Source: Amycolatopsis vancoresmycina
Lineage (GTDB): Bacteria; Actinomycetota; Actinomycetes; Mycobacteriales; Pseudonocardiaceae
Assembly: GCF_000716785.1 (NCBI RefSeq)
Contig: NZ_JNYY01000009.1
Location: 1-64,000, forward strand
Length of the DNA stretch: 64,000 nucleotides
Reading direction: 5' to 3'
Part shown: positions 24,259-33,286 of the stretch, piece by piece
Numbering within the stretch: position 1 is the stretch's first letter
How the letters are laid out: every line of letters starts with the position of its first letter
Position numbers and translations under genes: made by a program
Notes under the pieces: model-generated
What the model saw: the letters and a program-made list of their open reading frames with translations, nothing else
Told to the model about the DNA's origin: nothing
Database searches by the model: none

Positions 24259-25605
24259 ATGTCACGCATCCGCAACCACGCCAAGGCGGCCGCCGCCCTG
24301 GTGCTGGCCGCCGCTCTGGCGGTCGGCTGCTCGTCCGGGGGCGGCTCGTCGTCCGCGCCCGCCGCCGCCACCGGCAACCAGGACTCCGTCGACGCCGCGC
24401 TGAAGGCCGGCGGGGAGATCACCTACTGGAGCTGGACCCCGTCCGCCAAGGACCAGGTGGCCGCGTTCCAGAAGGAATACCCGAACGTCAAGGTCAACTA
24501 CGTCAACGCGGGCACCAACAAGGACGAGTACACCAAGCTGCAGAACGCGATCAAGGCCGGCTCGGGCGCCCCCGACGTCGCCCAGATCGAGTACTACGCC
24601 CTCCCGCAGTTCGCGCTGACCGACTCGCTGGCCGACCTCAACTCCTACGGCTTCGGCTCGTTCGAGAAGGACTACAGCGCCTCCACGTGGGCGCAGGTCA
24701 AGAACGGCAACGGGCTCTACGGCCTGCCGCAGGACTCCGGCCCGATGGCGCTGTTCTACAACAAGGAGGTTTTCGCCAAGTACAGCATCGCTGTGCCGAA
24801 GACCTGGGCCGAGTACGTCGACGCGGCCAAGAAGCTGCACGCCGCCGACCCGACGAAGTACATCACCGCCGACACCGGTGACGCCGGGTTCACGCTGAGC
24901 ATGATCTGGCAGGCCGGCGGCCACCCGTTCGCCGTCGACGGCCGCAACGTCAAGATCAACTTCGGCGACGAGGGCACCAAGAAGTGGACGTCGGTCTGGA
25001 ACCAGCTGGTCCAGGGCAAGCTGCTCTCGCCCATCGCGGGCTGGTCCGACGACTGGTTCCGCGCGCTCGGTGACGGCACCATCGCGACCCTGCCCACCGG
25101 CGCCTGGATGCCGGGCAACTTCATCTCGTCGGTGACCGCGGGCAGCGGCAAGTGGGCCGTGGCGCCGATGCCGACCTACGACGGCCAGAAGGCGGTCACC
25201 GCGGAGAACGGCGGCAGCACCCAGTCCGTGGTCAAGCAGAGCAAGAACCCGGCGCTGGCCGCGGCGTTCGTCCGCTGGCTCAACCACGGCGGCGGCGTCC
25301 AGCCGTTCATCAAGAGCGGCGGCTTCCCGTCCACCACGGCCGACCTGACCTCGCCCGCGTTCGTCGACGAGGCCATGCCGTACTTCGGCGGCCAGAAGGT
25401 CAACCAGGTGCTGACGCAGGCGTCGAAGGACGTCGCGCCGGGCTGGAGCTACCTGCCGTACCAGACCTACGCCAACAGCATCTACAGCGACACCGTCGGC
25501 AAGGCCTACCTGGCCGGCACCCCGCTCGACGCCGGCCTGGCGGCCTGGCAGCAGGCGCTGGTCGACTACGGCAACCAGCAGGGCTTCACGGTCAGCGCCG
25601 GATGA
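24259..25605 (+). CDS. Extracellular sugar-binding lipoprotein of the ABC transporter
   Basis: The 448-residue protein has a signal with lipobox LAVGC near residue 22, an Ala/Ser-rich linker and a family-1 solute-binding domain (GEITYWSWTPSAKDQVAAFQ, NGLYGLPQDSGPMALFYNKEVF, GDGTIATLPTGAWMPG). ATG 24259 follows GAAGGGA. Its stop overlaps the start of the GH51 gene by ATGA. It should capture an oligosaccharide; the enzymes downstream point to arabinose- or galactose-containing ones. Confidence 0.93.
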   Translation: MSRIRNHAKAAAALVLAAALAVGCSSGGGSSSAPAAATGNQDSVDAALKAGGEITYWSWTPSAKDQVAAFQKEYPNVKVNYVNAGTNKDEYTKLQNAIKAGSGAPDVAQIEYYALPQFALTDSLADLNSYGFGSFEKDYSASTWAQVKNGNGLYGLPQDSGPMALFYNKEVFAKYSIAVPKTWAEYVDAAKKLHAADPTKYITADTGDAGFTLSMIWQAGGHPFAVDGRNVKINFGDEGTKKWTSVWNQLVQGKLLSPIAGWSDDWFRALGDGTIATLPTGAWMPGNFISSVTAGSGKWAVAPMPTYDGQKAVTAENGGSTQSVVKQSKNPALAAAFVRWLNHGGGVQPFIKSGGFPSTTADLTSPAFVDEAMPYFGGQKVNQVLTQASKDVAPGWSYLPYQTYANSIYSDTVGKAYLAGTPLDAGLAAWQQALVDYGNQQGFTVSAG

Positions 25606-27146
25606 CCGTCGACATCGAAGGTGACGCGGGCCAGGTCGTCGGCCCGGTCCCGCGTCGCCTCTTCGGCTCGTTCGTCGAGCACATGGGCCGGTCCGTCTAC
25701 ACCGGACTGTACGAGCCCGGTCACTCCACATCCGACGAGCGCGGCTTCCGCGGCGACGTCCTGGAGCTGGTCCGGGAGCTCGGCCCGACCGTCCTGCGCT
25801 ACCCCGGCGGGAACTTCGTCTCCGGCTACCGCTGGGAAGACGGCGTCGGACCGGCCGAGACCCGGCCGGTCCGGCTCGACCCGGCGTGGCACAGCGTCGA
25901 GTCCAACCGCTTCGGCCTGCACGAATTCGTCGCGTGGGCCGAAGCCGCGGGTACCGAGGTGATGTACGCCGTCAACCTCGGTACCCGCGGCATCCAGGAA
26001 GCCGCCGACGTCCTGGAGTACTGCAACATCGACGGCGGCACGGAACTGAGCGAGCGGCGGCGCGCCAACGGCGCCGACCGCCCGTTCGGCTTCAAGCTGT
26101 GGTGCCTGGGCAACGAGATGGACGGCCCGTGGCAGATCGGCCACAAGACGGCCGAGGAGTACGGCCGCCTGGCCGCGGAAACCGCCCGGCTGATGCGGAT
26201 GATCGACCCGGACGTCGAGCTGGTCGTCGCGGGCAGTTCCCACGCCGACATGCCGACCTTCGGCTCGTGGGAACGCACCGTGCTGCGCCACACCGCCGAA
26301 CTGGTCGACCACATCTCGCTGCACGCCTACTACCAGGAGCTGCACGGCGACACCGACAGCTACCTGGCCAGCGCGGCCGCCCTGGACCGCTACATCGCCA
26401 CCACGGCCGGCGTCATCGACGAAACCCTCGCGGAGCTGGGCCTCGACAAGAAGATCGGGATCAGCGTCGACGAGTGGAACGTCTGGGACCTGCGCCGCTG
26501 GAACGAAGTCGACCAGGCGAAGCTCGCCGAGGGCGGCTGGAAGCACCACCCGCGGATCATCGAGGACACCTACACCGTCACCGACGCGGTCGTCGTCGGC
26601 TCGCTGCTGGGTTCGCTGCTGCGCAACGTCGACCGCGTCACCATGGCGAACCAGGCCCAGCTGGTGAACGTCATCGCGCCGATCCGCTCCGAGCCGGGCG
26701 GCCCGGCGTGGCGGCAGACGACGTTCCACCCGTTCCAGCGGGTCGCCGCGCTGGCCGGCGGGGCGAGCCTGCGCCTGGCCGTCGAGGGGGACCGGCTCCG
26801 CACCGCGCAGCACGGGGAAGTCGGCCTCGTCGACGTCGCCGCGACGGTCGAAGACTCGGGGCGGGGCGCGGTGTTCCTGACCAACCGCGCCACGGCGTCG
26901 CCGACCGAAGTCCGGATCCGCCTCCGCGGCGCCCGGTTCGGCGTCTACGCGGCCGAAACGCTCACCACACCCGGCGGCGAGACGCGCCACACCGTGAACA
27001 CCGCCGCCGCCCAGCCGGTCCGGCCGGTGCCGCTACCCGGCGCCGCCGCGACGTCCGATCCCGGGGGGACCACCATCACCGTGACACTGCCACCGTTGTC
27101 CTGGAGCGTGCTCCAGCTGACCCCGCAGGCGGGCCCGCATGCCTGA
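25602..27146 (+). CDS. Alpha-L-arabinofuranosidase, GH51
   Basis: The 514-residue intracellular enzyme lacks a signal peptide. It removes terminal alpha-L-arabinofuranose from arabinan, arabinoxylan or arabinogalactan oligosaccharides. Family signatures are FGSFVEHMGRSVYTGLYEPGH, LRYPGGNFVSGYRWEDGVGP, the acid/base Glu in LGNEMDG (near 171) and the nucleophile Glu in SVDEWNVW (near 290). The (beta/alpha)8 barrel is followed by a C-terminal beta domain. The start overlaps the binding-protein stop and the 3' end overlaps the GH35 start by 8 bases, so expression is tightly coupled. Confidence 0.95.
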   Translation: MTVDIEGDAGQVVGPVPRRLFGSFVEHMGRSVYTGLYEPGHSTSDERGFRGDVLELVRELGPTVLRYPGGNFVSGYRWEDGVGPAETRPVRLDPAWHSVESNRFGLHEFVAWAEAAGTEVMYAVNLGTRGIQEAADVLEYCNIDGGTELSERRRANGADRPFGFKLWCLGNEMDGPWQIGHKTAEEYGRLAAETARLMRMIDPDVELVVAGSSHADMPTFGSWERTVLRHTAELVDHISLHAYYQELHGDTDSYLASAAALDRYIATTAGVIDETLAELGLDKKIGISVDEWNVWDLRRWNEVDQAKLAEGGWKHHPRIIEDTYTVTDAVVVGSLLGSLLRNVDRVTMANQAQLVNVIAPIRSEPGGPAWRQTTFHPFQRVAALAGGASLRLAVEGDRLRTAQHGEVGLVDVAATVEDSGRGAVFLTNRATASPTEVRIRLRGARFGVYAAETLTTPGGETRHTVNTAAAQPVRPVPLPGAAATSDPGGTTITVTLPPLSWSVLQLTPQAGPHA

Positions 27147-28893
27147 GTTCGTGATCGGGGAGCACGACTTCCTGCTCGACGGCCGCCCGTTCCGCATCCT
27201 GTCCGGGGCCCTGCACTACTTCCGCGTCCACCCGGACCTGTGGGCCGACCGGATCGACAAGGCCCGGCGGATGGGCCTCAACACCATCGAGACGTACGTG
27301 GCGTGGAACGCGCACGCCCCCGAGCCGGGCGCGTTCGACCTGTCCGGCGGGCTCGACCTGGACCGCTTCCTGCGGCTCGTCGCCGACGCCGGGATGTACG
27401 CGATCGTGCGGCCCGGCCCGTACATCTGCGCCGAATGGGACAACGGCGGGCTGCCCGCGTGGCTCTTCCGCGACCCGTCGGTCGGGGTGCGCCGGTACGA
27501 GCCGAAGTACCTGGACGCGGTGCGGGAGTACCTGACGAAGGTGTACGAGGTCGTCGTCCCGCACCAGATCGACCGGGGTGGCCCGGTGCTGCTGGTCCAG
27601 GTGGAGAACGAATACGGCGCGTTCGGCGACGACAAGCGGTACCTGAAAGCGCTTGCCGAGCACACGCGCGACTCCGGCGTCACCGTGCCACTGACCACAG
27701 TGGACCAGCCGACGCCGGAGATGCTGGCGGCGGGCAGCCTCGACGGGCTGCACCGCACGGCGTCGTTCGGCTCCGGCGCCGAGGCGCGGCTGGCGATCCT
27801 GCGGCAGCACCAGCCGACCGGGCCGCTGATGTGCAGCGAGTTCTGGAACGGCTGGTTCGACCACTGGGGCGCCCACCACCACACGACCCCGGCCGCGGAT
27901 TCGGCGGCGGAGCTGGACGCGCTGCTCGCCGCGGGCGCGTCGGTCAACCTGTACATGTTCCACGGCGGCACCAACTTCGGGCTCACCAACGGCGCCAACG
28001 ACAAGGGCGTCTACCAGCCGCTGATCACGTCCTACGACTACGACGCGCCGCTGGACGAAGCCGGCGATCCGACGCCGAAGTACCACGCGTTCCGGGACGT
28101 GATCGCCCGCTACCACAAGGTGCCGGACACCGTCCCGCCGCCGGCGCGGCCCGCGCCGACGCCGGGCGGGCTCCTCGGCGACCCGGTCCGGCTGCTCGAC
28201 GCGCCGGAACGGTGGGGCACCTGGGAGTTCCACGAGGAGCTGCCCGCGTTCGACGACCTCACGCCGATGCCGCAGCTGGCGCTGCTGCGGTGCGCCGTCG
28301 AGGGCGACCGGCCCGGGGTGCTGACCTTCGGCGAGGTCCGCGACCGCGCCACCGTGTTCTTCGACGGCGACCTCGTCGGCACGCTCAGCCGGGACCACCA
28401 CGAACGCGCGATCCCGCTGCCGCGCGGCCGGGGCGAACTGCTCGTGCTGGTCGAGGACCAGGGCCGCGTGGACTACGGCTCGCGCATCGGCGAGGCGAAG
28501 GGCATCGTCGGCGGGGCGTCGCTGCACGGCGAGCCGCTGGCCGGGTGGGACGTGCTGCCGCTCGACCTGGCCGCGCTGCCGTCGCTGCGGCCGTCGTCGC
28601 CGGAACCCGTGGCGGGCCCGGTGGCCGGGCCGGTGCTGCTGCGCGCCGACATCGATGTCGACGAGCCCGCCGACCTGTTCCTCGACACCGGGGAGTGGGG
28701 CAAGGGCGTCGTCTGGTTCAACGGGTTCGCGCTCGGCCGGTACTGGCGGCGCGGTCCGCAGCGGACGCTGTACGTGCCGCGCCCGGTGGTCCGCGCGGGC
28801 GCCAACGAACTGGTCGTGCTGGAACTCGGCACGATGCTCGACCCGGCGGCCCGGTTCGTGCCGCGGCCGCTGCTGGGCCACACCGAAGCCTGA
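27139..28893 (+). CDS. Beta-galactosidase, GH35
   Basis: The 584-residue intracellular enzyme cleaves terminal beta-galactose. The N-terminal barrel has the GH35 signature (GALHYFRVHPDLWADRI, NTIETYVAWNAHAP, IVRPGPYICAEWDNGGLP), the acid/base Glu in VQVENEYGAF (near 156) and the nucleophile Glu in CSEFWNGWFDHWG (near 234). Two C-terminal jelly-roll domains follow, ending in a galactose-binding-like fold (GVVWFNGFALGRYWRRGPQ). The length is normal for bacterial GH35. It probably acts on galacto-oligosaccharides after import. Confidence 0.95.
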   Translation: MPEFVIGEHDFLLDGRPFRILSGALHYFRVHPDLWADRIDKARRMGLNTIETYVAWNAHAPEPGAFDLSGGLDLDRFLRLVADAGMYAIVRPGPYICAEWDNGGLPAWLFRDPSVGVRRYEPKYLDAVREYLTKVYEVVVPHQIDRGGPVLLVQVENEYGAFGDDKRYLKALAEHTRDSGVTVPLTTVDQPTPEMLAAGSLDGLHRTASFGSGAEARLAILRQHQPTGPLMCSEFWNGWFDHWGAHHHTTPAADSAAELDALLAAGASVNLYMFHGGTNFGLTNGANDKGVYQPLITSYDYDAPLDEAGDPTPKYHAFRDVIARYHKVPDTVPPPARPAPTPGGLLGDPVRLLDAPERWGTWEFHEELPAFDDLTPMPQLALLRCAVEGDRPGVLTFGEVRDRATVFFDGDLVGTLSRDHHERAIPLPRGRGELLVLVEDQGRVDYGSRIGEAKGIVGGASLHGEPLAGWDVLPLDLAALPSLRPSSPEPVAGPVAGPVLLRADIDVDEPADLFLDTGEWGKGVVWFNGFALGRYWRRGPQRTLYVPRPVVRAGANELVVLELGTMLDPAARFVPRPLLGHTEA

Positions 28894-28927
28894 GAAGGTC
28901 CCCACCGCACCGAAGGGCAGTTCGACG

Positions 28928-30913
28928 ATGAACCTGCGGCGTTTGCTCACCGTCCTTTGTGTACCTCTGATCGGCGGTGCGGTCGTGGCCGCACCGGCGG
29001 AAGCGGCCACCACGGTGACCGTGAAGCCGGACCCGGCGTACCGGCAGCAGGCGTTCGACGGCTGGGGCGCCAGCCTGGCGTGGATGGCCGAGGCGACCGG
29101 CGGCTACCCCGACGCCGTCCGGAACAAGCTGGCCGACCTGGTCTTCGGCCCCGACGGGCTGAACCTGAACATCGCCCGGTTCAACGTCGGCGGCGGCAAC
29201 GCCCCCGACGTCCCGGCGTACCTCCGCGCGGGCGCCGCGGTGCCGGGCTGGTGGAAGGCCCCGGCCGGCACCACCCGCGACGACAAGGACTGGTGGACCC
29301 CCGGCGACGCGGCCGAGTTCGACCCGAAGGCCGACCCGAACCAGCGCTGGTGGGTCGACAAGATCAAGAACCGCGTCACGAAGTGGGAGGCGTTCAGCAA
29401 CTCGCCGCCGTACTTCCAGACGGTGTCCGGGTACGTCTCGGGCGGCTTCACCGCCACCGACGAGCAGCTGCGTTCGGACAAGATCGGTGACTTCACCGCG
29501 TACCTGACGCAGGTCGTGCGAACCCTCGAAAAGGCGCACGGCATCAAGTTCGCGTCGGTGAACCCGCTGAACGAGCCCAACACGAACTACTGGAAGACCA
29601 CCCTCGGCGCCGACGGCAACCCGACCGGCGGCCGCCAGGAAGGCGCGCACATCGGCCCGTCGGTCCAGTCGCAGCTGATCCCGGCGATGGCCTCGGCGCT
29701 GAAGGCGGCCGGGTCGCGGGCGATCGTCTCCGCGCCCGACGAGACCAACCCGGACATCTTCGCCGCGGACTGGAGCGGCTGGTCGGCCGACGCCCGGGCG
29801 GCGGCGGGCCGGCTCAACGTGCACACCTACGGCACCGGCAACCGGCCGGTCCCGCGCGACCTGGCCAAGGGCGCGGGCAAGCCGTTGTGGATGAGCGAGG
29901 TCGGCGGCAGCTGGCTGGACCGGCAGGACTTCACCGACATGGACCCCGGCCTCGGCATGGCCAAGCAGATCACCGACGACCTGCGGCTCCTGGAACCGAG
30001 CGCGTGGGTCAGCTGGCAGCCGATCGAGGACTACAACAACATGAAGCCGGGCGGCGAGTCTGCGGCCGGGATGAACTGGGGCGAGATCCAGGTCCCGTTC
30101 GACTGCCCGAAGAACGCCACGCTGCAGACTTGCCAGATCAGGACGAACACGAAGTTCAACACGATGCGGAACTTCACCCACTACATCCGGCCGGGTGACC
30201 GGCTGATCGGGGTGAACGACACCGCGTCGACGGTCGCGATGCGCGGCGAGGACCTGGCGACGGTCGTGCACACCAACGCGGGCACGGACGCCCAGGACGT
30301 CACGCTGGACCTGTCGGGGTTCAAGAACGTCCGGCCCGGCGCGTCGGTCACGCCGGTCGTCACCGACGTCACCGGGGCGCTCAAGCGGGGCAAGCCGGTG
30401 CGGGTCACCGCGGGTCAGGCGACGCTGCGGGTGCCGGCGCGTTCGGTGACGAGCTTCCTCGTCGACGGCCTCTCCGCGACGGCGGCCGGCACGGGCCTCG
30501 GCTCGGGCAAGCCGGTCACCTTCACCGGCGTGCAGAGCGGCAAGTCGCTGTCGGCGGAGAACGGTTCGCTGGTCCAGCGCACGACGGACGCCTCGGCGGC
30601 GGCGCAGCGCTGGACGCTCACCGACCGCACGGGCCGCTACGGCAACCGCGACCGGTTCACCATCACCAACGCGGGCACGGGCCAGGTGCTCGGCACGGCG
30701 GGCGGCGCGGTGACGCTGGCCGCGGCGGGCACGTGCGACCCGGCGGCGGAGTGGACGCTGTCCACCACCGGCGACGGCGCCTGGACGTTCGTCAACGCGG
30801 GCACCGGGCAGCTGCTCGACGTCACGAGCGAGTCCCGTGAGGACGGCGCCCGGATCGGCCTCTACAAGCCGACGAACGGGCCCAACCAGCGCTGGCAGGC
30901 CACCCCCGCCTGA
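28928..30913 (+). CDS. Secreted GH30 enzyme with C-terminal ricin-type lectin domain (endo-beta-1,6-galactanase-like)
   Basis: The 661-residue protein has a Sec signal (about 1-26, ending APAEAA). The GH30 catalytic domain includes the opening QQAFDGWGASLAWM, acid/base Glu in NPLNEPN (near 215) and nucleophile Glu in MSEVGGSW (near 323). A beta domain and a C-terminal beta-trefoil of the RICIN/CBM13 type (about 520-661, with QRWTL and NQRWQA repeats) follow. In subfamily GH30_5, homologues cut beta-1,6-galactan side chains of arabinogalactan. This would be the extracellular first step, its products then imported and degraded by the upstream genes. It ends at a palindromic terminator. Confidence 0.88.
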   Translation: MNLRRLLTVLCVPLIGGAVVAAPAEAATTVTVKPDPAYRQQAFDGWGASLAWMAEATGGYPDAVRNKLADLVFGPDGLNLNIARFNVGGGNAPDVPAYLRAGAAVPGWWKAPAGTTRDDKDWWTPGDAAEFDPKADPNQRWWVDKIKNRVTKWEAFSNSPPYFQTVSGYVSGGFTATDEQLRSDKIGDFTAYLTQVVRTLEKAHGIKFASVNPLNEPNTNYWKTTLGADGNPTGGRQEGAHIGPSVQSQLIPAMASALKAAGSRAIVSAPDETNPDIFAADWSGWSADARAAAGRLNVHTYGTGNRPVPRDLAKGAGKPLWMSEVGGSWLDRQDFTDMDPGLGMAKQITDDLRLLEPSAWVSWQPIEDYNNMKPGGESAAGMNWGEIQVPFDCPKNATLQTCQIRTNTKFNTMRNFTHYIRPGDRLIGVNDTASTVAMRGEDLATVVHTNAGTDAQDVTLDLSGFKNVRPGASVTPVVTDVTGALKRGKPVRVTAGQATLRVPARSVTSFLVDGLSATAAGTGLGSGKPVTFTGVQSGKSLSAENGSLVQRTTDASAAAQRWTLTDRTGRYGNRDRFTITNAGTGQVLGTAGGAVTLAAAGTCDPAAEWTLSTTGDGAWTFVNAGTGQLLDVTSESREDGARIGLYKPTNGPNQRWQATPA

Positions 30914-30916
30914 CAG

Positions 30917-30962
30917 GTCGTGAGTGGTAAGGCGCGTTCTAACGCGCCTTACCACTCACGAC
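30917..30962. terminator. Palindromic bidirectional terminator, copy 2 of the repeat family
   Basis: This is a perfect 22-bp stem (30917-30938 with 30941-30962) around a 2-base centre. The outer part, GTCGTGAGTGGTAAGG, is shared with copies at 5661 and 42911, and the inner GCGCGTT/AACGCGC differs from both with pairing preserved. It lies between the convergent GH30 and DUF3140 genes, 3 bases after the GH30 stop. Confidence 0.75.
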
Positions 30963-30970
30963 GGCTCTGG

Positions 30971-31306
30971 TCAGGCGGGTTTGAGCGGGTCGTGCCCGAT
31001 CGACATCAGGCGGTGGCGCCAGTGGGCCTCGCCCGCCGTCGGCTCGAGGTCGTCGCGGCGCTGGGCGTGCACCCGGTCGACCACCTTGCGCATCACGTCC
31101 GCGTCGTGGTGGTCCACGTCGGACTTGCGCTTGCGCAGGATCGACAGCACCTCGTTGCCCGTCGGCGGGCCCGCCTCGCCGGGGAGCGGCTCGGCCTCCG
31201 GGCCCGCGTCTCGGGTGCGCAGCCAGTCCTCCAGCTCGCGCGAAGTCATGTTCACCACCCGGTGGAACTCCGCCCACAGTTCGTCGTCAACAGCCGGATC
31301 GTCCAT
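30971..31306 (-). CDS. DUF3140-family protein
   Basis: This 111-residue protein has the DUF3140 pattern, ELWAEFHRVVNMTSRELEDWL near the N-terminus and VLSILRKRKSDVDHHDADVMRKVV in the middle. It is charged, soluble and without cysteines. Members are common in actinobacteria and have no known role. The start is the ATG at 31304-31306. It is divergent from the GAF-ANTAR gene and convergent with the GH30 gene. Confidence 0.85.
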   Translation of the reverse strand: MDDPAVDDELWAEFHRVVNMTSRELEDWLRTRDAGPEAEPLPGEAGPPTGNEVLSILRKRKSDVDHHDADVMRKVVDRVHAQRRDDLEPTAGEAHWRHRLMSIGHDPLKPA

Positions 31307-31460
31307 CTTTCCCGGCTACCCGGCGCGGCCGACGGCAAACCGGGCGTCCGTGGCCGGTAGAATTCCTCCGGACCCGTTGAAACGCCAGCGGTGGTCTCTG
31401 TTGACGCTGCTGGCGAGCTCATCCCCGTGCTCGCCGCTTGACGCATGGGAGGGGTGGGCC

Positions 31461-32207
31461 TTGCCGACCACTGGCGACGGCATGGCAGAGCGGGTCGACG
31501 AGCTGAACGCCGTGCTGGCCGATCTCGTCGGGGTGCTCGAATCGATGTCCGACACACCGGGTCTGCTCGACGCGGTCTGCGGCGAGGCGGTCCGGGTGGT
31601 CCCGGACGCCGACCTGGCCAGCATCATGGTGGTCCGCGACGGCGTGACGCAGACGGCGGCCTTCACCGACGAGCGCGCCCAGCGCATCGACGACGTCCAG
31701 TACGCGGCGGGCGACGGTCCGGGCCTGCTCGCGGCGCTGACCGGCGAAGTCGTCCGGGTGGCGGTCGCCGAAACGGGCGACCAGTGGCCCGAGTTCGTGG
31801 CCGCGGCGAAGGAAATCGGCGTGGGCAGCTACCTGGCGGTCCCGCTGCGGGTGGACGACACCCTGGTCGGCGCGATCACGCTGTTCGGCTTCGAAAGCCA
31901 CGGCTACCACGAGTTCGACACGAAGGTCCTGCGCCTGTTCACGTTGTGCGTGGAGACGGTGCTGCGCCTGACCCGCCGCTACCGGGAGGCCCGCGGACTG
32001 GCGGACGAGTTGCGCAACGCGATGGAGACGCGCGCGGTGATCGAGCAGGCCAAGGGCATGCTGATGCTGATCCACCGCGTCAACGAGGACACGGCGATGC
32101 ACCGGTTGATCGTGGAGTCCCAGCACACGAACATCAAGCTGCGCGACGTGGCGGCCCGGTTCACCAAGCGGATGAGCTCGGCGGACGGGGGGACGGCCCG
32201 GCACTGA
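31461..32207 (+). CDS. GAF-ANTAR transcription antitermination regulator
   Basis: The 248-residue protein has an N-terminal GAF sensor domain (about 10-155: LDAVCGEAVRVVPDADLASIMV, DGPGLLAALTGEVVRVAV, VGSYLAVPLRVDDTLVGAITL). The C-terminal ANTAR RNA-binding domain (about 175-240) contains AVIEQAKGMLMLIHRVNEDTA. ANTAR proteins bind paired hairpins in nascent RNA to prevent termination. TTG 31461 is preferred because GGAGGGG is 6 bases upstream; ATG 31482 lacks a binding site. Its RNA targets cannot be identified here. Confidence 0.88.
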   Translation: MPTTGDGMAERVDELNAVLADLVGVLESMSDTPGLLDAVCGEAVRVVPDADLASIMVVRDGVTQTAAFTDERAQRIDDVQYAAGDGPGLLAALTGEVVRVAVAETGDQWPEFVAAAKEIGVGSYLAVPLRVDDTLVGAITLFGFESHGYHEFDTKVLRLFTLCVETVLRLTRRYREARGLADELRNAMETRAVIEQAKGMLMLIHRVNEDTAMHRLIVESQHTNIKLRDVAARFTKRMSSADGGTARH

Positions 32208-32291
32208 ACAGCGGGGGCGGCCGGGTTCGCCCGCAACCGGATCGGGACCGGCGCCCGACCAGGCCGGTCCGGCCGGTGCGCGGGTTCCCGG

Positions 32292-33170
32292 TCACCCGGA
32301 GCTCGCGCTCGGCCGCCGGTGCAGCAGGTCGAAGCGGGACCACATCGCCTCGGCCGCCTCGATCGACGCGCTCGTCCGGGCCGGGTCCGCCGCCGCCAGC
32401 TGGGCCACGATCGCCTGGACCAGCGCCATCCCCGCCGTCAGCGACGGGAAGAACGTCACCCCCTCCGCCGGCACGATCAGCACCTGCTCCGCCGCTCCCG
32501 CCAGGGCCGGGCTCGCCGCGTCCGTGATCGCGAACACCCGTGCGCCGCGAGTGCGGGCCTCGTTCGCCGCCAGGACCGTGCTCTCGTACAGGCGCCAGAA
32601 GCTGATCGCCACCAGGACGTCGTCGGACGTCAGCTTCGCCGTCTGGTTGGCCAGCTCCGCGTCGCCCGCCGTCACCGCGTGGACGTCGTAGCCCGCCAAG
32701 CGCGCGTTGTGCGCTAGCGCGATCCCCACCGCCGCGTAGCTGCCGTCCGCGATCACCAGCGTGCGGCGCGCGGCGGAAATCGCCTGGGCGACCACCCGCA
32801 GCACCTTCTCGTCGAACCGGCGGTTCAGCAGGGCGAGGCTGTCGAGGTCGCGGCGCAGGGACGCCGACCCGGGCGAGTCGACGCCGCGGTGCTCCTCGGC
32901 GACCTGGGGTGCGCTCAGCGACGACATGTACCGGGCCCGCAGCTCCTGCTGCAGCGCCGGCCAGCCCGCGAAGCCCAGTGCCTGTGCCGTGCGCGTCACC
33001 GTCGCGACGTTGACGCCCGCGAGCTGCGCCAGCTCGGCCGTCGAACCGAACGACGCCCGCCGCGGCTGGGACACCAGCACCTCCAGCACCGCGGCCGACT
33101 TCGGGCGCAGGCCGCGCTCGGGCAGCCGGTCCCGCAGCCATGCCTCGAAACCGTCGTCGGTCTCCGCCAC
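32292..33170 (-). CDS. MurR/RpiR-family regulator with SIS domain
   Basis: The 292-residue regulator has an N-terminal RpiR-type helix-turn-helix (about 1-80: STAELAQLAGVNVATVTRTAQALGFAGW) and a C-terminal SIS sugar-phosphate-binding domain (ISAARRTLVIADGSYAAVG, LTSDDVLVAISFWRLYESTV, GARVFAITDAASPAL). It is divergent from the MFS/GAF/amidohydrolase operon, and a palindrome lies between. It probably controls that operon in response to a phosphorylated or amino-sugar-like metabolite. The start is GTG 33168-33170. Confidence 0.88.
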   Translation of the reverse strand: MAETDDGFEAWLRDRLPERGLRPKSAAVLEVLVSQPRRASFGSTAELAQLAGVNVATVTRTAQALGFAGWPALQQELRARYMSSLSAPQVAEEHRGVDSPGSASLRRDLDSLALLNRRFDEKVLRVVAQAISAARRTLVIADGSYAAVGIALAHNARLAGYDVHAVTAGDAELANQTAKLTSDDVLVAISFWRLYESTVLAANEARTRGARVFAITDAASPALAGAAEQVLIVPAEGVTFFPSLTAGMALVQAIVAQLAAADPARTSASIEAAEAMWSRFDLLHRRPSASSG

Positions 33171-33215
33171 CAGTGGTCTCCCCTCGGGTTGCGTGCACCG
33201 TAACCCAACCAGTTT

Positions 33216-33231
33216 TGCAACGAACGTTGCA
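33216..33231. promoter_or_regulatory. Probable RpiR operator
   Basis: TGCAACGAACGTTGCA is a 16-base inverted repeat with only the two central bases unpaired. It is flanked on both sides by TTTT/AGTTTT and lies between the RpiR gene and the MFS operon. CTGCAG follows at about 33243. Confidence 0.6.
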
Positions 33232-33286
33232 GTTTTGTCGAACTGCAGTCTATGTTGTCGGCACTCCCCGACGGAAGGCGTTCCCC

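Noticed and set aside
28718..30955. Minus-strand frame of about 745 codons opposite the GH30 gene
   Set aside because: Its start lies inside the palindromic terminator and the composition is shadow-like. The GH30 gene explains the sequence.
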